Source: Rhyzopertha dominica (lineage: Eukaryota; Arthropoda; Insecta; Coleoptera; Bostrichidae). From it: a stretch of 64,000 nt of DNA. The stretch is from NCBI GenBank assembly GCA_025024175.1, contig QCXZ01000075.1, positions 1,488,001 through 1,552,000 of the forward strand, written 5' to 3'. Under the pieces are notes generated by a model. That model was not told the DNA's origin, searched no databases, and saw only the letters and a program-made list of their open reading frames with translations. Of this stretch, positions 46,301 to 58,071 are shown piece after piece (positions within the stretch are counted from its first letter, which is position 1; every line of letters starts with the position of its first letter). A program made the translations under genes and the position numbers.

Positions 46301-49300
46301 ACCTGAAATTTGGAATACTTGTTTATTTCTAAAGGACACTTTCGAAAGAAAAAAATTAATGAGTAGGTACTTCCTTAAGTGTTTGTGCTTCAAAGATTAA
46401 TAATACCTTCTTATATATAATCAACAGTTAAAAAAGTACCATTGCTATACCAATATGTTGAAGACATAATCTTAGCGATACCATATACAGAAATCAATCT
46501 TGTTCTACAAACGTTCAATTATTTCGATCAATACTTAGAATTCACTATTGAATTTGAAGAAAATAATTCCATTCCTTTTCTTGATACTAAAGTAATACGT
46601 ACTCAAAACAACAGTGTAATTTTAGATTGTTATGAAAAACCCACCTCATGTGGAAGATGTATAAATTACAATTCTGAACATAATTTCCATATAAAACTAA
46701 ATCTTATTAAATCTTTAAAAAATACACTGCCAGAAAGGTACATTTTTAAAGAGTATTTATGAACAGTTTAATTTAATTAATTTAATTACTCAATGTACAA
46801 ATTTCCTCTACATTTTGGTGCGGTAGTTATGTATACCAGCTGTCATATTTTGTTGTTGCACTTGAAACATATAAGATACATCAAGGATTGTAAACAGGTA
46901 TTGGTAAGGTTGATAAGAGTGGCATTTATGCATTTATAACCATGTAGCATACACTGCGCAATTTAATGTTTTCCCCAATTATTTTAATAAAGTCTTTATC
47001 ATGATTATTTCCAATTGTTATGGGATAACAAATGCTTAATTTAATCTAATCGAAGTCTTAACACTTTACGATCAGTAATCAGGTTTTGAGCATTTCTTCT
47101 CCCTACACATTGTTTTCTAAGGCAAACGGTTCCCGTGATATTAGCAAAAATAGGTACATACATTTTTAAAATCTGTTTTTTCCAAATAACTCGAAAAATA
47201 TTAACTTAACAAAAAAAAATTGCAAAAGTGCTTTTTCACCCCCCTTCTTTCAAAAGTTATCGTGTACACAAAGAAAACCACAGACACATACACAAGAATT
47301 TTTTTGCTCAAAAAGTTTTATGTTTTCATCGTTTTGTTCCCTTTTATATCTGGAGTTAACAATAAGTGTTACGCAATGTAATAATTGTATGCGTAGAAAA
47401 TAAATTAATAGACCTTTACTTGATATAATAGTTTATTTGATAAAATTATATACATAAATATAACTAAAAATTAAATTAATTATTTACAAATCTTCTTCGC
47501 TACTATACTATCATGGTTAATACTGAAATTAAAATTATCGTGATCACTCTCACCTGCTAAATTAATAATTAATTCTAGTACGAGTTGGGAAAGATATGAA
47601 TTTTCTATTTCTATTACATGAGCAATAGAATTTTTCCACCAGATGGAACCAATTCTTTGAACTTCGAACCTTATTAAATCAGCTACCTGAGCACTTAAAT
47701 GTGGTGCACTGTTTCTTTGTCGAATTCCCCGTTCCAAATCACTCCAAATCAATTCAACACACCTTAATATCAAGAGAGTCTTACAGCGGTATGTCTTTTT
47801 TCATGCACCATTTCACCAACAACATATTTTTCTTGAATTCCATAATGTTGACAACAAATCTGTTTTAGTATTTTTGGGTGGAAAAGGTATATTTTATGAC
47901 GTGACATAAAATTTAGTATCTCATCTTTTCGCGTTGCTTGAGATGGTTTCTTGATAAGAAGCCTTGAACGATATTTAGCATTGTCCATAACAATGATCCA
48001 TTCTTGATGAATATATGATAACGTTTGATTTTGAAACCAGTTTTCAGAGAGAACTTCGTCCATGTCTCGATGATAATCAGCTGAACAATCCTAAATATTT
48101 TTTAATTTATTTAATTTTTTTCTCTCAACTTTTCCATTAAACTTTTTGTAGTAGGTGTACATTATTTTGTAAAAATCTAGATGGTATTTTTTTCAAGTCT
48201 CAATTTTCTGCTTATTTGAGAGAATTTGCTCGGAGCTTTCTTCCTTTTTTCAAAATTAGAATTTTTCACAATATTTTGCTTAGTAGAATACGGAATTTTG
48301 GTTAATTCACTTGTTACTTTCAACGGGCCGCTGCAACCTTTCCCACGCAATCCTTCGTAAACATTGTAAGTTATTTGTTTTGTTTCCGGCAGAAGATGGC
48401 GGCGTGTTTTTGTCTGATCTTTTTCAGCATTCGCGTTTTTTAAATCTATATCGCTAGAAACATCTTCAACTGGAGAACTGGTGCTAGCTTCCAAGTCTCA
48501 CTCTCAAGGACGAAACATTTTTTTAATAACACTTTACTTAACGTTTTCTTCTTAACTCACACTTCTGTTTGCTACAAGCTTTGAAAGTGAAGTAAAAACG
48601 GTTAAATTGCAAGAAGTTTCTGTTTACAAATGAATGGCTTTGTGTCACAATCTATGTATTAAGATATTTTTCTTTACAATGCAAGGTACTTTTGATATTT
48701 TTATAAATACTTCTATGATTTTAAGTCAGCGATGTAGGAGCAGAAGGACCAAATTTATTTTTGCTGAAAGAATTTCAGCAATCGGATCATCTTTTTTCAA
48801 GATATTAATCAGTAAACATGGACAGCAAAGGCTAGAGTAGAATTTAAAACCGTGAAAAAAGTTGCCTAACACCCTGCAAATTTTCATTTATTGTTAAAGT
48901 ACCGTTTATGCTTTCCCTCGCGTAATTACGCTGTTGCAATTTCAACTAATACAAATTTGATTTTACCCCAGTTTAAAATTACGCGTTAAATTTGGCCAGA
49001 AATTCACGAACACCGATTCGATGCGAAATTTTATTTTGTTTATTGTTGGTAAGAGCGACATTTTCAGTATGTTTGTGTCGTTTTCGAATTTTAAGAGAAA
49101 AACTGAAAAAAGTGCGAAATTCTCTTGGTTTTTTGGCCTCCAAGAGCTTAGCTTAGCGTAGAAAAATAAAGAGGATTGTGGGATTGGGGATTTAAAAAAA
49201 GGACTTGTCGTTAAACCGAGGGTACTAATAAAATATTCAAAATGAAGGCACGTTTTATATTGAGAAAAATGAGTCCTAAAAAACGACTTTATCATATGAG

Positions 49301-49831
49301 TTACCCCTTTGACTAAGCTATTNTTTTTACTCGAGGGACAATATTNTGCAATAGGATTCAGGACAAGAGTTGGGAAAATGTAAATAAAGACTAATTGTTG
49401 TCCAGGGATGATAGGACAAGCCAAAAGTAAATTGAGGGTCATTAAAGATAAAACTCAATTATCGTTAATCTAAATATTCACTATTTAATGTTACCTCTAT
49501 TGTGAATTACTGTATTTTTCTTGTTTAAAAATAAAAACAGTTTTGAATATTTTTTCAGTTCATTCAGTTATTTTCACTATGCAAAATTGGGAATACTACC
49601 AAATTTATCAGATGATAGTAAAGCAATGTGTTGTTAAACTTACTTGACAACATGCCAAAAACAGCGTCTTAGTATAAAATCGATCTGTTGCTCTTCCTTC
49701 AGCCACATCCCAAATATTAGCAGTACTATGCATGAGGGTGTAAATGAGAAGGATAATTTTAATGTATTTCCTTACAAAACCTTTGGTAAAAAACTGCACA
49801 GGCAACCATTTCACGAACAAAATAGGGTCAT
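40339..49831 (-). CDS. Odorant receptor OR-E (first small exon not found)
   Basis: Divergent insect odorant receptor on the opposite strand to the 0.7-17 kb cluster. Exons, 5' to 3': 49831-49644, 46302-46012, 43182-42998, 41028-40926, 40763-40674, 40615-40460, 40398-40339. All have GT-AG borders and add up in frame to 356 residues plus stop; the expected tiny leader exon lies further right and was not identified. Exon sizes 188, 103, 90 and 156 equal those of OR-A to OR-D, proving common ancestry. Exon 2 reads DDPILFVKWLP; exon 3 carries FYPDWPFVSKEN; exon 5 ends LVAGEVYSSG; the last exon reads IFRGLYSVAAVMNS. It has one more intron than the others (46011-43183). Introns hold a mariner, a Tc1/mariner-type copy, a hAT-like MITE and PLE fragments. 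No disabling mutation was seen. Confidence 0.85.
41600..42970 (+). mobile_element. Truncated Tc1/mariner-type transposon with decayed transposase
   Basis: Transposase frames on the plus strand run from 41761 to about 42700, interrupted by three stops (41941, 42226, 42616). They read MPRHNQFSNSEMRDMICVYS, TRRLSAATGISQSSIWRILK (helix-turn-helix), LLFTDEARCF (first D), WFMQDGAPPHFS (second D) and CPPRSPDFNPLDFSIW (third D), then IEELRQKIQEA. All three acidic residues remain. Flanks match the internal parts of the element at 17807-21100, but the outer terminal repeats are gone. It lies in an OR-E intron, antisense to the receptor. Confidence 0.82.
44077..44511. mobile_element. hAT-like MITE, longer copy
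   Basis: It starts CAGTGGCGTAGCCAG and ends CTGGCTACGCCACT. Its 3' half shares GTACTTAACATTT and AAGTTAATTTTCTGGCTACG with the MITE at 26719-26937. A C-run of about 16 lies near the right end. Target duplication is not visible. It lies in the extra OR-E intron, next to the mariner. Confidence 0.7.
44529..45858 (+). mobile_element. mariner transposon, nearly intact, one frameshift
   Basis: Terminal inverted repeats: CGAGGCATGTTCTTTAAGTA at the left, TACTTAAAAAACATGCCTCG at the right, flanked by TA. The transposase is encoded at 44682-45760: a paired helix-turn-helix N-terminus (MVRKWVRAFKDGRTNVHDEE), the first catalytic block VTGDETWVAYV, LLHDNARPHVANRT, and YSPDLAPSDYHLF, the DD34D mariner signature, ending GNYVEK. 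One base is missing near an A-run at 45258-45266, which splits the protein into two frames. All catalytic Asp are present. It lies in the extra intron of OR-E, antisense to the receptor. Confidence 0.93.
46436..46790 (+). pseudogene. Penelope-like reverse transcriptase fragment
   Basis: The plus strand reads LYQYVEDIILAIPYTEINLV, where the catalytic YVDD has become YVED, then FEENNSIPFLDTKVIRTQNN and CYEKPTSCGRCINYNSEH. These are the palm and thumb blocks of Penelope-type RT. There is no GIY-YIG part. It lies in an OR-E intron. Confidence 0.7.
47060..47345. repeat. Dispersed noncoding repeat, copy 2
   Basis: This is a shortened, same-order copy of 31280-32030 (shared AGTAATCAGGTTTTGAGCAT-like start and ATATTAACTTAACAAAAAAA block). 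It lies in an OR-E intron. Confidence 0.55.
47480..48494 (-). pseudogene. Tc1/IS630-like (DDE_3) transposase, broken
   Basis: The minus strand gives an N-terminal part (48494-48177: KQITYNVYEGLRGKGCSGPL, a likely DNA-binding region). The catalytic part at 48063-47770 reads LSENWFQNQTLSYI and IIVMDNAKYRSRLL. The C-terminal part at 47773-47480 reads CVELIWSDLERGIRQR. The IVMDNAxYHS and NPIELIW blocks are recognisable family hallmarks, but the PPYH...NP segment is lost at the frame change near 47770. It lies in an OR-E intron. Confidence 0.65.
48500..49643. other. OR-E intron sequence, no gene seen
   Basis: The 159-codon minus-strand frame at 48963-49442 contains ambiguous bases and shows no domain. 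I regard it as chance or repeat-derived. Confidence 0.35.
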
Positions 49832-51677
49832 CTACGAATAAAATATTAAAATCAACTTTTACCTTCAGTGCGGCCTATTAAAATATGAGGTGATGGTAGA
49901 CTGTGCAATTATAATGGTCCTTACAAGTAAGAGATTGAAGTAATACCGGACGAATTTTCGTTTTATGCATAGGCATGATGGAACTTCGTATTCTACGCGA
50001 AAATACAATAATGAAAGCAGCCACCGTTTGAGTTGCTTTTTTATCGATATACAACCCTATCATTAAAATAGCATTTGCTCTTAACAGAGGATAATATTTG
50101 GAAAAAATCGGTAATCATACGTTTGGCAACGAAGTACTCGAAAGAAAAACATCGTTGACCTCGTTTTGTAGTCTCATTAATCAATCAGTACCCATATTTG
50201 CAGAGTTTTGGTTTGCAATTTCAATTCATTACATACAAAAATATTACTATATTAAGTCGCTACCTAAATCCTGTCTCTAAAACGGAGAACGTTGGCCGAC
50301 CTGTCAAATTATATGGTATGCCCAATGTAGGTGCAATAAAAGTAATAATTAATTATGACATTCTTCTTAATCTTCTCCGTGCGATATGCGACCTTATTTC
50401 TGCGATCGTTTTCTAGCTATAAAAACCATTGAACTATATGAAGGGATCACTGGTTTAGCTAGAGTTTCAAACGGAACGTTACATATGTTACATATGCGAT
50501 TTATATAAAATTTCTTGCACGAGTTTTGCACTGTTGGTCCATATTAGCTTGTCTTTCACAAACTCTACATACAGTCAATGATTACCTTCACCCTTCCAAA
50601 CATTTATTACTTAAATTTTGCAAATACTTTTCTGCACATATTTTTTCTTTAATTTTTCAGAAAATATGCTTGTCAACGTTGCTGAAGTTTCACTATTATA
50701 ACTAAGTCNCCCATTAAATAANTGGTCTTTTAAAATTGAATTTCAATACCTTGCATATCAAAAACAAAGCGTTTTCGGAAATTTTTTATTCCAAAACAGT
50801 TTTTAAAATTGCGTTTCCATCACTTTTCAAGCGTTGTCAGTTTCAATAACATTTTTGTGATTTCACAAAATAATGGCGGTGTAGTGTTTTTCAATCAAAG
50901 ATCAATTTTTCGGAACGAATGAGCCGTCTTACGGCAAAATTCAAACAGGCATGCTTTATTTTGAATTGATCAAAGATTACAAAACTGTATTAGTTTTGTC
51001 TAAAAATACACAGACCTAAAAATTCTGTGTAAAAGAAGGTTATGCATTACCCCAGCTCATGTCACTGGTTGTTTTAAATGTTCTTGCCCATTCATTTAAT
51101 GCACTAGGATGGATACGATTGTATGTCTCCGAAGACATGCATATTTCTCTGAAATACTGTGAAGAACATTACACACAGTTACCTCCGATAAGAATGATTC
51201 AGGCTTACCCTCTATTGTGTTTAAGATTAAACAGCTTAAATCATCTTAAAAAGAAAAACCATAATAACATACAGTTGTCACTCTCTAGCAACATTCTTAG
51301 TACAGATAGCAGATTTATGGTTTCATTTAAACAAGTATAACTTAAACAGATAAAATACACAAAAAAGTTTATTTAAGCTAAAATTACTGTAAAAGTAAAT
51401 ATGTTATCTCATGTGAATTCAGAATTTTCGTCATTAAGTACATACATACTGCCTTTGAAAAAGAGCTATGTTATCTATGTTCTTTCAGAAACATTTTTTT
51501 AGTTTTTTCTCCTTGACACATTTTTTTTAATTTGCTAATATGTATGGCGTTTGCAATATTCCTATTTCTTTATGGTACAGTCTAAAGCATTTGTCTACAC
51601 ATATTAAATATTTATACTTTATACTGAGCATACTAAGTTTGTCTGTTATTGCTTATTGCGAAAGCATGAGTACTTAC
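49832..51677. other. Region between two receptor N-terminal exons
   Basis: No exon 3 to exon 7 equivalents were found on the minus strand. An unassigned plus-strand frame at 51059-51340 (93 codons) has no domain that I recognise. The leader exon of OR-E should lie here or further right. Confidence 0.35.
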
Positions 51678-51868
51678 TTGGCTACAAGCAAAAATCACAA
51701 CCATATCAAAAATGAGGTTCGCTGTGCAAGTTTCATATTTCAATTTCCAGTAAGCAACAGCAACACTAACTACTGCGTAGGCTAAGTAAACAGTTCGGTA
51801 GTACAACTTGGGAAATTTCTTATCGAAGTAAAGCTTTGGTAACCATACGATGAAAGAAACGGGATCCC
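51678..51868 (-). CDS. Second odorant-receptor exon 2 (alternative exon or orphan)
   Basis: An intact 191-bp exon with a CCTTTAG acceptor and GTAAGT donor, phase 1 at the start and phase 0 at the end, exactly like the other exon 2 copies. It encodes GDPVSFIVWLPKLYFDKKFP and ends IFDMVVIFACSQ, homologous to the OR-E exon 2 (DPILFVKWLP, ACCQ). No matching exons 3-7 follow before OR-E exon 2 at 49831. It could splice to OR-E exon 3 as an alternative N-terminal half, or be the remnant of a neighbouring receptor whose 3' part was lost. Confidence 0.7.
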
Positions 51869-53199
51869 CTAAAGGAAAAAACACCAAGTATTATTTTGAT
51901 GACTCATAAAAAACTACCCTACATTTAAAACGTTCATTGAAAGAACAACCGCTATCATCTTCCATATTAAAATTTTCTGCTTACGACGACTTGAAATTCA
52001 AACTATAAATACTAGACATAATCTTCGCCTTATTGAGTTCTTTTATTTTCAGAACGCAATATCGTTAAATGAGAATTAACGGCCATCGATTAGCGTCGTG
52101 TTGACTTATTATACGTAATTATTGATATTGACGAGTGCTTTGTTCTGTCTTATTTTCAAGATCGTTACGACCATAAATTGATAGTAAAAATTTAATTGAC
52201 CAATCCTGTTATCAGGTATCAGGTAGTGAACTAGTATTTAACAACTAATAAGAATTCAAACAAAAACTTATCTATTTGCTCTACACATTCTCAAAATATT
52301 TCTACAGGCTATCACGAATAAAATCATTATCATTACTGAAGTCACAGATATTATCAAGCTGTTTAGAACATAGTATTTCATGCTAATAAAATCCTATTTG
52401 TCTTTCTCTATTCGTTTCTTGTGGAACCATAGCTTGAATAACTGCTCTGTTATCTGGAATTCCTGCTAAAGTTGTACTTCAAATTTAATTTGACCTTTTA
52501 GAATATTTTGATTTTTGAAGTCATGCAGCAATCCTTTGATTTATCATCTTAATTCGAAGTTTTCAACAACCTGGTCCTGCTACTGGAGATTGTATGTCAG
52601 TAACACAAAGGCGACATCCATCTATCGTTTCTTCTGTTAAAAAATACCTCGGGGGATCCCCTAATCTAAAGATCTTAAATATTAAGTAATGAGAGTTTGT
52701 ACGTTTACTTCTTTCATATACGTGTGTAGCAAACGCGTAAAAACATAATTTTGGACTCCATAAATAATAGAAAAATAGATAATCAATAAATTGGCTGTTT
52801 AGGCAATCCTATGAAACAGATTTTGAGAGGTCGGGACATCAGTCACTTAGTAATATTATTCAATGTAGTGGGTGTTTATTACTTTTTTACTCTTTCTATT
52901 CGTGGAACCTATGACAGAGTTTGAGCTCACATATTATGTATGTATATTATAATGTGGATGGACTAGCAGTGTACAGCCGTAGTAGTTCTAAATAAATACA
53001 TCGTGCTGGTAGTTTAAATGTACATGTAGTTCCTATGTTCTCATGTAAACTAACCTCAAATTCGTTTCTTGTTTGTAAGATTCTAACTGGTTACGAGCAA
53101 TTGCAGAACAAAAACACATAGTTATTAATAAAATAAATGCAGAGGTAAAACGAAAATAACTGTTAACCACATTTTTTCAATTTGTCTGTTTCAGTCGTG

Positions 53200-56100
53200 A
53201 TGAATCCCACTTTATCAGCGGTCCTTCCACAATTTTCAACATCTATACCACGCACTGCAGCCACCAGCTTCAAGGAAAACTTCAAGCATGGATACAAGAT
53301 GAAAGCATGGGCGGTACAAGCCTACGGAGAAAACCTGCAGCTAACCCCAACAAGAATCCCCGTCTTGTCGCATCCCGAAGAAGTGCTAGTCAAAGTTGTG
53401 GCAGCTTCCGTCAATCCAATCGACAGGATTATGTTAGGTTAGTATCCAAATACCAAAGCTTGTCATTGTCTATTATTGGTATGCTGGGTTTAGGTGGATA
53501 TGGGAGAACATTATTGAACTTGGCGAGATTTTATGAATTGGAGTTTCCCCTGACAGTAGGCAGAGATTTTTCCGGGATTATAATCGATAAGGGCCATGCT
53601 GTTGGCAATGATTACAAAGTCGGAGATAGGGTTTATGGTTTCGTGCCTTTGCATAAGCCGGGATGTCACGCTGAGGCTATTGCGGTACATAAAGCAGATG
53701 TAAGTGTTTTTCGTTGGTAGCTAATGTTCTCTTGTATTCCACTTGACGTCCCTTTTTTTGCTGGTCAATTTAAGTTCTTACGGACTGCCAATAGGTGGCA
53801 CTCCATGTTAGGTGTATATAAAGCCACTATATCTCACAAAGTACCGTAGTTGGCAGCCATTTTCTTTCCAACTAGAGGAGGAATCGTGGGAAGTAAGCAA
53901 ACGAGCGAAGTATACTGCAGCTACTATTCTAAACTATTATGGTTCGTCCCTTGCATAGTTTAAAACAAACTGGTTCATTTGATTCTGACAGACTAGATTG
54001 TCCAATGTGGCACAACTGAATAGTAGCTATAGTAGACTAGGTCCGTTCGTTTGCTTATTTCCCACCATTCCTACCTCTAGTTGCACTTTGTCACAGTGTG
54101 ACATTCTTGCAATTTCCTCTGTTTACGTCGAAAATGCAAAAGCAGCTAGAATGCATATCAAGGCATATTAAGTGTGACTGCATAAAGTTTGTCTATATTT
54201 GGAAGAATTTTACAGTTTCGACGTTTAAGGTACTTTACAAGGGTTGTAATTGTGGGACAATAAAAATTTGCAAACCACACGACCGGTACAGGGCCGTTTT
54301 ATCTGAGAAATGATAGGTACCTTATACATTTTAAAAATATTTTTGAACCTCAGTTTGTATTAAGTCACGAGTGAAGCAAGTACAAGAAAATGTGGAGACC
54401 GTGTTCCTGTGGACATAGTGAAAACATTGAAAATGTGGCAAATTTGAACAAAAAAAAGTCACTGTTCTCCCGGGAACAAATGGTGTAAAATAACACTTGT
54501 GAAAGTAACGATAATTCTTTGCAATCAGAAACGAGATGGGAGTTCTATAAGCGTCAATATATTATAAAAAATTGAAACTATCCTGCTCGCTAGCATTTTT
54601 GACAGGTTCTTCAAATAAAACTGACAACAAATTATCGACCTGTTTGGATTTTACATGCTGTACTCCTTCCGCAAAATTGGTTGGTCCCAACTTAAAATAA
54701 CTAATGGTTCATTACACAATTGAACTACTAGTGTATAGCGTTTATGTGTTTATCTACTTTTGTTACAAAAGCTTTATTATAGGGCTTATTTGAGTTAAGT
54801 AGCGTAAAATTTCCAATCACTAGCTAATCAATTTTTTTAATGAAAAATGCACAATAATTTATTAATTATTATAATTATGCCAAAAAATTATGAATTTTAC
54901 ATTTAGATTACACCTGTGATGACACAAGTTCGATCAAAATTTAAAATAAATAATCAAATTAGCAATGAAGTCTCATAAAAATGACATGCCAACCTGATAA
55001 AAAATCTAAACCAATCAATAGAAAGGGACTACCTATTAGATATAAATGAACTATTTGATAAAAGAAACTATGAAATAGCCTTCCAAGTATCACTCAATTC
55101 ATAATTTTCCCCACCTCTATTAAAGTTATCGATAGTATAATAAATATAACAATTGGTAATGTTTCAGTTTTTATTGAGTTTGTAAACTCTTTGAGAAAGG
55201 CCTGATAAACCTAAACATGTAAGAGGTTTAACTCTATAAAAACTGAAACATTGCCAAGTGTTATAATTATTATATTATTAAAAAAATGTTTCATTTATCG
55301 CCGTCAAACAAATCAGTTGAAGTTATTAAAAGTTATCAGTATTTCTATAAAGTTTTGTAGGCCTTTTTTACTACACGTTTGTAATATTTAGCTTGTTGAA
55401 AAAATTGTGTTTTATCAGTCAATCATGTGTTTAGTTGAATGAAAGTGTTAAAAATTGTTTACTATTAAGCGCAAAAAATATAAAACTATCACGATGACAT
55501 GTCGGGCAATATGTTTATGGATTGGTTTCGGAATAAACTAATGGAAAATGTACTTGCAAACAGTGTAATAATAATGGACAACCCTGGTTACCATTTGGTA
55601 ACAAAAAAAAATCCAGATAGAGACAGTCAAAAACAAGAGATTGTGGACTTCTTAAAGAAACATGATCTGTATTTTGAAGATAACTATATGAAAAAAGAGT
55701 TGTTGGAAGTACTAAGCACAAAAGATTTAAAAAAAGAATATGAAACAGACCAGGAAGCAGCAAATCATGTCAATCGGCTTCCACCCTATCATTGTATTTT
55801 TAATCCCATTGAATTAATATGGGCAGAATTAAGGATTTAAGGAGAAAAAATACAAATTCCAAATTTAGTGCAGGCACCGTAAACTTAATTGAAGAAAAGG
55901 TCAATAAAATAAATGACGTTAGTTGGGCAAATTGTGTCCGTCATCGAATTGTAATCGAAGATTACATCAAAGATCACACCAGATCTCTAAATCTAATAAT
56001 AATAATTCCAATCATAAATTTTATTGAATGCCCATTACGGTCCCTTCAAAAACAATGCTATCTATCATAAATGTATTACTAGGTATTAAATTCTATGAAA

Positions 56101-58071
56101 ATAGGATTAATTCATGTATCTGAGATGAAAGATTAAATAATTTTTTTGATTCATTTTTCCTTTAAAAATACTTATAATATTAATGTTAACACTCTTTCCT
56201 GTTCTTCTGAACTGATTATATTCAATTTTGTTTTTAATTTAATGTCTTTAATATATATTTCTTTAAATTTCCTTATTTGCTCTGAGTGGGTTTGGTAAAT
56301 GTTGTTTAAACCAAATAATCTGGGGATTTCTTAACTATTGCGTTAAGATGTTACATTACTTTTCATCTCTGTGTAGGTAATTATTCCTCAAGTCATTGTC
56401 TGATTTTCGAATGCAATATTTCTTATTGAGATATTGTTTTTTTGTTTACATGTTTAAAAATCCTTGTGATACAAGAGAAGTGCATTTTCAACATCGTTTT
56501 TCGGTGAATGTTTGGTGTCGTATGATTAACGATGAACTTAGTGGATCATTCGTATTTGAAAATCGATTAACATCCGATAGCTTTCTATAATTTTCACGAA
56601 ACGATTTGCCAGGACTGATGGCAGAAGTTCGTCTAGAGAGAAAGACAAACATGTGGTTTCAGTTAGATGATGCTCCTCCTTATTTTGGTAGAAATGTCAG
56701 AAAATATTTAAATAAAACCTTTACTAGTGAGTGGATTGGAAATTAAGTTTGGTTTGCTGGCCACTAAGGTCACCTGACTTAACTCCTCTTGATTTTTTTG
56801 TTTGGGGGTGCATTAAAGGTTTCGTTTGTGCTGAGATATCTCAAACCAAAGATGTGTTAAATATTTCCTTTGTTAATTTCATCAATAAAATAATTAATCA
56901 AAATTTTTAAATCATTGTTTATTTCTTCAGTTATTGAAAATGGTTAATCAGTTTGCTCATTCTCTGTTTTTAGCTGCCTGTAATTATTTCATTTTCTTTG
57001 CTGCCACTGTTAAGGAATCTACACAAAAAAAAACTATCCAATAGTTCAATTCCTTACTTAGTCATTGTTTTCTAATGAGATAAACCATCACCTTCATATT
57101 TCTATTTAGATAGCACATCATCCCGCGAAACTTAACCCTGTAGAAGCAGCGTCCATACCATACGTCGCTATGACAAGCTGGGGTGCTTTATACGTGACTG
57201 GAGAACTTCTGTTCAAATCTCCTAGGGGACATAAAGTACTCGTACTTGGTGCATCTGGGGGCGTTGGTACTGTTGCCACACAAATTTTGAAGTCACAGGG
57301 AGCAATAGTAAGTTGAATTCAATCGAAGACAATTTCTTTTATTGCCTTTTAACTGACGTAGGTAATTGGCACCTGTTCACGTGATGCAGTGCCTTTAGTC
57401 ACTGGCCTTGGAGCTGACTGTGTTTTTGACTATAGAAATGAAGATTATATTAAAAATGTCGCTTCAGAGGGCAGGTAATCGCGATTATGTCATTTTGTCT
57501 AAGAAGACTGTCTGAATATTCTAATTATTTTGTCGCAGGTACGACATTATCTTAGATTGTGCCAAGTTTGGTTATGAAAATGTTCCTCCCACTTGGCAAT
57601 ACGATAAATACATAACATTAAACTCTCCCCTCATGCTGAATACGGACAAGTTAGGAATTNTAGGGGGGCTGGCTGCAAGTGCCGCACAACTACTAAAACC
57701 GAGAATAGAAAAGGGGAAAAACGTCAGATGGGGTTTCTTCGTTCCTTCCGGTGATGGATTCAAGTTTATAGACAGACTGGTCAAGAAAGGGCAGGTAAGA
57801 AATTGTTGGAATTTGTGAAAGTGTATTTCTCTCTAATTCTTTGCGATGAATTCACAGAATTTCTTGATAATCTTTATCAGATCAGTGAATCACACGATTT
57901 GAATTCATTTCCGAGTACAACTTTTTACTTCAGCTAGGTAATCTTCTATTTTTTACTTCACAGATTGTTCCTACGATTCACAAGGTGTTCAAGTTCGAAG
58001 ACATGCCTGCTGCCTTCGAAACCCTGTCAGCTGGACATTTAAGAGGGAAGATTGTTGTTGATTATACCTGA
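53200..58071 (+). CDS. RTN4IP1: RTN4IP1-like mitochondrial NAD(P)H oxidoreductase
   Basis: Medium-chain dehydrogenase/reductase, quinone-oxidoreductase type. In animals it is a mitochondrial protein linked to coenzyme Q synthesis (family knowledge). Exons: 53200-53437, 53494-53699, 57110-57307, 57362-57474, 57539-57794, 57964-58071, in frame, about 372 residues. The GroES-like part has VLVKVVAASVNPIDRIMLG, FPLTVGRDFSG and YKVGDRVYGFVP. The Rossmann nucleotide-binding part has VEAASIPYVAMTSWGAL and VLVLGASGGVGTVATQI. The end HLRGKIVVDYT matches the family C-terminus. The first ~35 residues are hydroxylated and basic, fitting a mitochondrial presequence. The ATG at 53200 is 5 bases after an acceptor, so a 5' UTR intron is likely. 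Intron 2 is 3.4 kb and full of transposon debris. One N (57660) is in exon 5. Confidence 0.92.
53850..54090. repeat. Foldback MITE in RTN4IP1 intron 2
   Basis: The ends are complementary: AACTAGAGGAGGAATCGTGG and AAGCAAACGA at the left against TCGTTTGCTTATTTCCCACC and CTACCTCTAGTT at the right. A shorter inverted pair lies inside around the CTACTATTC motif. It is noncoding. Confidence 0.6.
54100..55130. other. RTN4IP1 intron 2, repeat debris only
   Basis: A block at 54185-54260 (GTTTGTCTATATTTGGAAGA) recurs at 27125-27150, so it is a dispersed repeat. No exon is seen. Confidence 0.35.
55132..55276. repeat. Short palindromic repeat
   Basis: ATAACAATTGGTAATGTTTC at the left is complementary to GAAACATTGCCAAGTGTTAT at the right, with AACTC/GAGTT steps inside. 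Noncoding; probably a MITE or element terminus. Confidence 0.6.
55499..56010 (+). pseudogene. Tc1/IS630-like (DDE_3) transposase fragment
   Basis: The plus strand reads [72 protein letters not shown], then after a frame change RRKNTNSKFSAGTVNLIEEK. The second Asp (IMDN) and third Glu (PIELIW) are kept; the N-terminal third is missing. Same family as 27380-27800. It lies in RTN4IP1 intron 2, in the sense orientation. Confidence 0.7.
56470..56920 (+). pseudogene. Tc1/mariner-type transposase fragment
   Basis: The plus strand reads CDTREVHFQHRFSVNVWCRM, NMWFQLDDAPPYFGRNVRKY, LNKTFTSEWIGN, then in broken frame RSPDLTPLDFFVWGCIKGF and an IIN tail. It is related to 2390-2860 and 41600-42970. Stops at 56588, 56743 and beyond make it dead. 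Located in RTN4IP1 intron 2. Confidence 0.65.

Noticed and set aside
48963..49442. 159-codon minus-strand frame
   Set aside because: Contains ambiguous bases, low complexity and no recognisable domain. It lies in an OR-E intron.
51059..51340. 93-codon plus-strand frame
   Set aside because: No known domain, no neighbouring exons, and surrounded by repeat-like DNA. Possibly an old transposon scrap but not supportable.
53307..53720. Single 137-codon frame spanning two RTN4IP1 exons
   Set aside because: It runs through the 56-bp intron in a different frame in its first half. Splicing at 53437/53494 gives the conserved protein.
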